Below, in pieces: positions 59,331-64,000 of a stretch of DNA of 64,000 bases. A model generated the notes under the pieces. It had not been told where the DNA came from, made no database searches, and saw only the letters and a list, made by a program, of their open reading frames with translations. The DNA comes from Metallyticus violacea (Eukaryota; Arthropoda; Insecta; Mantodea; Metallyticidae). The DNA is taken from NCBI GenBank assembly GCA_030762175.1, contig CM060842.1:61378501-61442500 (forward strand). The letters are read 5' to 3'. The translations under genes and the position numbers were made by a program. Position 1 is the first letter of the stretch. Every line of letters begins with the position of its first letter.

Positions 59331-60470
59331 CACTTTGAAGTCTGGTTCTATGTTAAGAAATAGTAGCGCAAAATCTGATCAACGTTTACATTTTCACAAC
59401 GTGTAGTATAACATAGCGATATGTTATAAAAAAAAAACTTCCTTAACAAACTCAATGCTGGACGAGTGAAATACTATTTCAGGATAAGATAACATATTTA
59501 ATTGCAAAACAATTTACATGGCACATGAAGAGGTTATTGGATTGGGTATTTTCTTCCTTTAATTAAAAAAAAAAAAAACAGAAAATAATTTTCCGCTGAC
59601 ACATCCGTTCTGTTTACAGAATGCTATTTAATTTGAACTCTCGACGGAGGAGCTAAAGACAAGAAAACGTTCATATAAACAAATACTCTATTTGATTTAC
59701 TTTTCGAATTACACCAATTTTATGTTTCACGCTATTATACCTATCATGAACATGTTATTGCCAGACTGGTTTGACTATATTTTAGAAAATTACTGCAAAA
59801 AATCATTGTAGACTCTGGAAATTAATTTTTGTGATTTTTTTCCGCATACCTACATGTAAATTACTATTTCATTTAACATATTATTGATTGGAAAGTTTTA
59901 AACAGGTTTTCCTGGCTTCTAGGACCATAATTAATCCCAAGTATTTTAACCAATTATTATTATAACCAAAGTTGTCCCGATATGTTGCAGATTCAAAACA
60001 GAAACATTTGTTTTATATAAGCTTATATGTCTTGCCAAAAATCCCAAAATCCTGTACTTTACGACCTTTGTCATCTTTCCTTAGCTAGGAAGACAAGGAA
60101 TAGACCAGGTGACGTTTTATGGTAGCCTGTCATAAAGACCAACTGGGGCTGTTCGCCTAAAACTTTACTGAAAGAATTGGGGGGATCCCAAGGAACATTT
60201 CTCTGTAAACACTAGGCGCCGTTAACGAGGGTGAGAAAAATCGTTCGAGGGAACATTGAAAATGTCTTTTTGGGGAAGAGACAATACGCAAATCTTACAA
60301 AGAAGACTACGGTATATTTGTTGAGTCAAAAGGACACTAGGGAAGATACAAGAAAAAAGAGGTCAAAGACTCGATCTGAGAATACACACCACCCACACTA
60401 AAAGGAAAAGAGCGCGAAATCATCAGCCTATAAGAAAGTATCGCAAAACACGTGCTGGCTATCTAACCAA
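59331..60470. other. no recognised feature
   Basis: AT-rich to 60040, then GC-richer and approaching the promoter-like cluster. No coding motif. Confidence 0.45.
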
Positions 60471-60471
60471 T

Positions 60472-60600
60472 GGAGCACGCAGAAAATAAATAACATCGCT
60501 ATAATTTAAATCTGAGAGACCGAACGCGTGGGGGACCGACCAACGGGAACATTTATAAAAATCAAGGGAAAATCAAAATCCGGGGATTTTCAGTTCAGTT
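60472..60600 (+). promoter_or_regulatory. possible Pol II core promoter
   Basis: A CCAAT element (CTAACCAATGG at about 60470-60480), then TATAAAA at 60554-60560, then arthropod-type initiators TTCAGTTC at 60590 and 60595. The TATA-to-initiator distance (about 38 bases) is a little long. Downstream, TCAGT recurs several times, and CAAGTGAGTG at 60767-60776 is splice-donor-like. It could be a host promoter or the LTR/5' end of a transposon. No recognisable gene follows. Confidence 0.25.
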
Positions 60601-61937
60601 CTTTTAGTTGCATCAGTTGGTCTCCAGTGTCAAGTCAGTGCTAGTCAGTAATTTATTCGAATCATTTTGCTCATCAATATTGTGCTAGTGGCGTTATAAT
60701 CACAGGTATCCTAGTTCGTGCTCCCGGTAGTGCTAGTGGACATTTTGTCGAACTGTGCAAATACAAGTGAGTGAATATTTCAGTGAAACGATCGGTAGGC
60801 ATTTTGTGACTTCGGCAGAGACCCGCACCTTATATTTGTTGTAGATCCGTGCCAGCAAAAGACTCGACACAGTTAATTGCATGTGCTGCACCTGACTGAA
60901 GTCGTACTGGGAGAGCTTTAGGTGCCTATGGCAGATGCATAGTGATCTCGTGAACGAATTCCATCAAACTTTCAAGGTTCCAACCGATAAATGTATACAC
61001 ATACAAATAGATACCTTGGCCCCTGAGAGAATAGACAGTAATAAAGTCAATCTGGAGGACTTACAGAAATCTTTTAATTCAAGAAGGCTACCCCTTTCCA
61101 TTTCCGTCTCCCTGGAAACGTTATTCACGTTCCTAAAATAAGACACGAGTGTATTCTCATGTGCCGGTGCTGTGACAGGGATTTACACAACACCACAGCA
61201 TAGAAGCGGGGAGAGAGAAGAAGAAGCAGGAAGCAACCATCTAAGCATGAAATCTTACTTACTTCCACTACCTCTGTACGCCTAATTTCGGAGCCAAGGA
61301 CCGATAGGGCTCTTCTTTCTCTATTTCCACCATCAAAAGTCATTACCTGATAATTCTAATGACCCAAAATAAAATCTCACTCCTGATAATCCCTTCTATC
61401 AGTAACAAAACTCCTTTCTATAAACTAAGTAATCCTCCCCATTTCCCTCAAATTAAAAAAAAATTAAAAAACAGCTTCAAGTTTGATTTTCTGTACTCAT
61501 GCGGAAAAATTAACATTTTAAAGTTGTTATTAAAACATAATAATCATACCAACCCAAATGTTTACTGAAAATCTGTGTACATATACATTATTTATTTTTC
61601 AAATTTTCAAGTTTCATAAATATATATGCTTCTAGACTTCTCTGGAATCAGCCGGAAAACAGCTTCTTCTGCGTCTTTTAAAATTCCCAAAGGAAGATTG
61701 TTTTGTGCATCAAGACATTATCATTCAAACTTTCGGTTGACTTATTACAATAGGTTACATCACCTTAGATTCCAAACATGTAAAAATCACAATATTACGT
61801 CATATTTGAACTATTTTGTTCTGAACTTATATCAATAATTTTAATTAAATCTATTACGGTTTCAGTATAAAAAAATAGTCCCGTCTCTTACAAAAGTTTC
61901 TTTCACGTACTCGTTTCGAATTTCAATAAACATGTTA
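60601..61937. other. no supported gene; 68-residue frame at 60935
   Basis: A plus-strand frame at 60935-61141 (K/N/E-rich, ending in LETLFTFLK) follows the promoter-like cluster but matches no family I know. The rest is AT-rich. Confidence 0.35.
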
Positions 61938-62090
61938 CTTGTTACTAAATGAAAGATTATATTGGAATTATTAACCAGAATTCCCTTTATGTTTGTCGTC
62001 GTATGTGGTACATGCACAATGGGGCACCACCACATTTTTGTGTTGCTATCAGAAACATTTTATATTCGCGATTCCACTACAAATAGATAG
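61938..62090 (+). pseudogene. DUF4817/DDE transposase fragment
   Basis: The plus strand reads VCRRMWYMHNGAPPHFCVAI (about 61990-62050), then RNILYSRFH and IGHGEPVA. This corresponds to the second catalytic block of the insect transposase type with an HDGAPAHF motif and a following WIGRGGP segment. The catalytic D is N here. Upstream residues NQNSLYV fit the end of the preceding block. No other part of the protein is recognisable nearby. Confidence 0.65.
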
Positions 62091-62719
62091 GTCATGGAGA
62101 ACCAGTCGCCTGCTGGGTACATTTGAAGAGCATTGCGAAGGCCCATTAAGGAACAATAGAAAATCAGCAAGGATGTCAGCAAATAAGGCAAAGTCCATGA
62201 TGAGAGTTTTACATTTGAGGCGACCATTTTTAAGCACTACCTCTGAAGGCAAGCATAGTATTGTAAACATAAATATTATTATAACTCGAAAAATAAATTA
62301 AATAGACTATCTGAATACAGGATTTTTCCTCTGGTTTTCAGCTTCTCTTTCCAATCTTCAAAAGTTGTCCACCAATTAATAACAGTCAAACATATTTTAC
62401 AATGAAATTAAAATATTTAAAGCATTTTGGCTTCGTATATCTACCCCGTCACGTAGCCGTAAAATGCCGACGTTTCAGAAGCATTACAGTAGTTGAACAG
62501 TTATTAATTTTATCTAGTGTCTTATACTAGGAGCGCATATATTTATGAAACTGGAAAATTTGAAAAATAAATAATGTAGGTTTGCACCTACCCCCAGGGT
62601 TGAACACAGCTTGCAAGGTCCAAGGTATTGCGATTACGTCTAACTTTAACTTAAGAAATCAGCCTATCAGAACACAGCTTCTCTTTTTAGAGCTATAGGG
62701 TAGAATTTATTGATATACT
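62091..62719. other. no recognised feature
   Basis: The frame continuing to 62301 loses all similarity to the transposase after 62090. The rest is AT-rich. Confidence 0.45.
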
Positions 62720-63198
62720 GAGCAAGGAAATCAAATGCAACTCTTGCTGGTTGCTGCTGCAAGTCCCAAGCGACGGCAGAGAGAGCCGAGCTAGATAATG
62801 CAAATAGTACCACGCACAGAATGCGCTATAAATTGTTTATAAAATTTTCCTGCTGCAATCAAAGGAGATTTGCCACCATTGTAGCGATTTACTCGTCCCT
62901 GTCAATTTATATATACGAAAAACCATTGGGTCTACCGGTTTCTAGGATTTACCTGAGATTAGCGTTAGTATGAATTAATTGCAAATTCCAATAAGAACAT
63001 ATTCGCCTCCGTTACAATATTTTATCCGCCTAACAATCGCCTATCAATTTATACTTAAAAGTTACGGAGGACATGGCATAGATTACAATATATTTAACAA
63101 AAAAATAATACATGGAACATTTACACTGCGGCCACGCACCGCCATAGCTCGGGACTTGCAGCAGCTAGCAGCAGGAGTTGCACTTAATTTCTATGCTC
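62720..63198. repeat. inverted repeat with 58-bp arms
   Basis: The left arm (62720-62777) is the reverse complement of the right arm (63141-63198) at about 80% identity with equal length and no indels. The centre of each arm contains GCTGCTGCAAGTCCC. The 363-bp interior shows no gene. The arms could be terminal repeats of a short DNA element, but no target duplication is clear. Confidence 0.7.
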
Positions 63199-63460
63199 CG
63201 TGTAAGAGTAAGTTATGGTAGAGAGGGCTGAAGATCGTGATTCTGTAGACAGAAGGAGTCAATGGATTGAAGCAGGAAATAATGCTGCCTTTATTAATTT
63301 AATAACTAAAGGCTGCAGAGCTACATTTATAAAGGCATTAGTTTTGATAAGGATAATTATTATGTATAGGTATAAGAAATATTTTAGAGATAGGTATCAC
63401 AAATAGAAATAATTGGTAACTTGTAACTTACAAAAGGGTTTTGTATACATTTTGTAGAAA
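63199..63460. other. no recognised feature
   Basis: A 63-residue plus-strand frame (63215-63406) has no recognisable motif. Confidence 0.4.
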
Positions 63461-63875
63461 GAGACAGATGTATACCTGACGACTCGTTCGCGGACCGCTC
63501 CTTAGACAAGGCTGAGGAAAGGGTAAACTATCTTTTGTTAGGTCACGAACCTTCTGCCCAGGAAATACTTAGGAGTTGACAATAAGAGAAACATGTGGCC
63601 GTAACGGGACAGTATTTAACAAAGTCAGAGGTAGCAATAATTTAAGAGAAAATGAAAATGTTAGAACGGAGACGAAAATGTTTTATTACAGGAAAGCCGA
63701 AAACAGCCATAAACACGTGCATTATCTCCGAGAACATTTGGAAATCTACAAACTAAGGAAGGCAAAAGATTATCAATAGAAATCAGAATGTAAGGAACGG
63801 GCCGAAATTTATGACAGGCTGTTCTGGGAAAATTCAAGTTCGTGGGAAGACATTAGATCAGGGGGGAAAGAATAA
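63461..63875 (+). other. unidentified coding-like stretch
   Basis: The plus strand reads as charged, helix-like sequence in a single frame with only three stops over ~400 bp: DDSFADRSLDKAEERVNYLL (about 63478-63537), then, after two close stops, a 67-residue frame (63576-63779) with RGSNNLRENENVRTETKMFY and LREHLEIYKLRKAKDYQ, and after a further stop, ECKERAEIYDRLFWENSSSW (about 63788-63847). It looks like a decayed exon or transposon-derived gene. I recognise no domain, and the window ends shortly after. Confidence 0.3.
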
Positions 63876-64000
63876 TTCTAGCCAATGGTCTTCGGATAAA
63901 AGTTAACGAATCAGGAGAACTTGGATACAAATAAATAATTTTAGGATAGCCAATGACGAACATGTAACACAGATATAGATAAAATACGAGGGAATTTAAT

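Noticed and set aside
60935..61141. 68-residue frame after the promoter-like cluster as a gene
   Set aside because: No recognised family and no sign of a continuing exon; kept only as context.
1..64000. CRISPR arrays, bacterial operons, phage or rRNA
   Set aside because: No regular repeat-spacer pattern, no ribosome-binding-site-led operons and no rRNA segments; the tandem arrays seen are a minisatellite and microsatellites.
1..64000. Endogenous viral sequences
   Set aside because: All RT and integrase-like motifs seen fit LINEs or Tc1/mariner-type transposons; no LTR pair, protease or envelope-like region was recognised.

Overview
This is nuclear DNA from an insect, with no bacterial, organellar or obvious viral signature. 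The evidence is AT-rich non-coding sequence, many microsatellites and homopolymer runs, tRNA-derived SINEs with the central domain usual in insect SINEs, LINEs with APE-type endonuclease and reverse transcriptase, and several Tc1/mariner-superfamily remnants including the DUF4817-type transposases common in hemimetabolous insects. A cockroach, termite or similar large-genome insect fits, but the species cannot be fixed from the sequence. I recognise no exon of a host protein-coding gene, no structural RNA gene and no CRISPR. The window looks like an intergenic region or a very long intron filled with decayed transposons.

Layout. 0.2-6.5 kb: a DUF4817-type transposase with its middle deleted, three SINEs, a solo mariner end beside a TAA microsatellite. 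7.7-8.5 kb: first copy of an unnamed ~0.9 kb repeat (R1) ending in a hairpin. 8.6-11.4 kb: a minus-strand LINE (endonuclease plus reverse transcriptase) split by a SINE with a clean 12-bp target duplication. 17.2-21.6 kb: three minus-strand Tc1/mariner-type remnants. 22.25-23.05 kb: a degenerate 20-bp minisatellite of about 40 units. 27.4-31.5 kb: a TA-flanked deletion derivative, a SINE, an endonuclease scrap and a decayed mariner. 34.4-34.7 kb: an inverted repeat with two 124-bp arms. 35.4-45.3 kb: repeat pairs (R2, R4), a three-unit tandem array with C-runs, two SINEs and the inverted second copy of R1. 46.4-48.9 kb: an alternating purine/pyrimidine tract, a palindromic NRF1/Ewg-type site and another SINE. 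50.1-50.7 kb: a better preserved DUF4817-type deletion derivative. 52-59.3 kb: repeat pair R3, a SINE, two LINE 3' fragments and a foldback element built from two transposon 3' ends and interrupted by a SINE. 60.4-64 kb: a promoter-like cluster, a transposase fragment, another inverted repeat and an unidentified coding-like stretch.

The elements do not form a pathway. They are layers of insertion: SINE into LINE, SINE into foldback. The recurring theme is Tc1/mariner-type transposases that keep the N-terminal helix-turn-helix and/or the last C-terminal residues and have lost much or all of the catalytic core. The most unusual structures are the 3'-end-to-3'-end foldback (55926-56703), the minisatellite (22250-23053), repeat R1 with its conserved hairpin, and the equal-arm inverted repeats at 34.4 and 62.7 kb.
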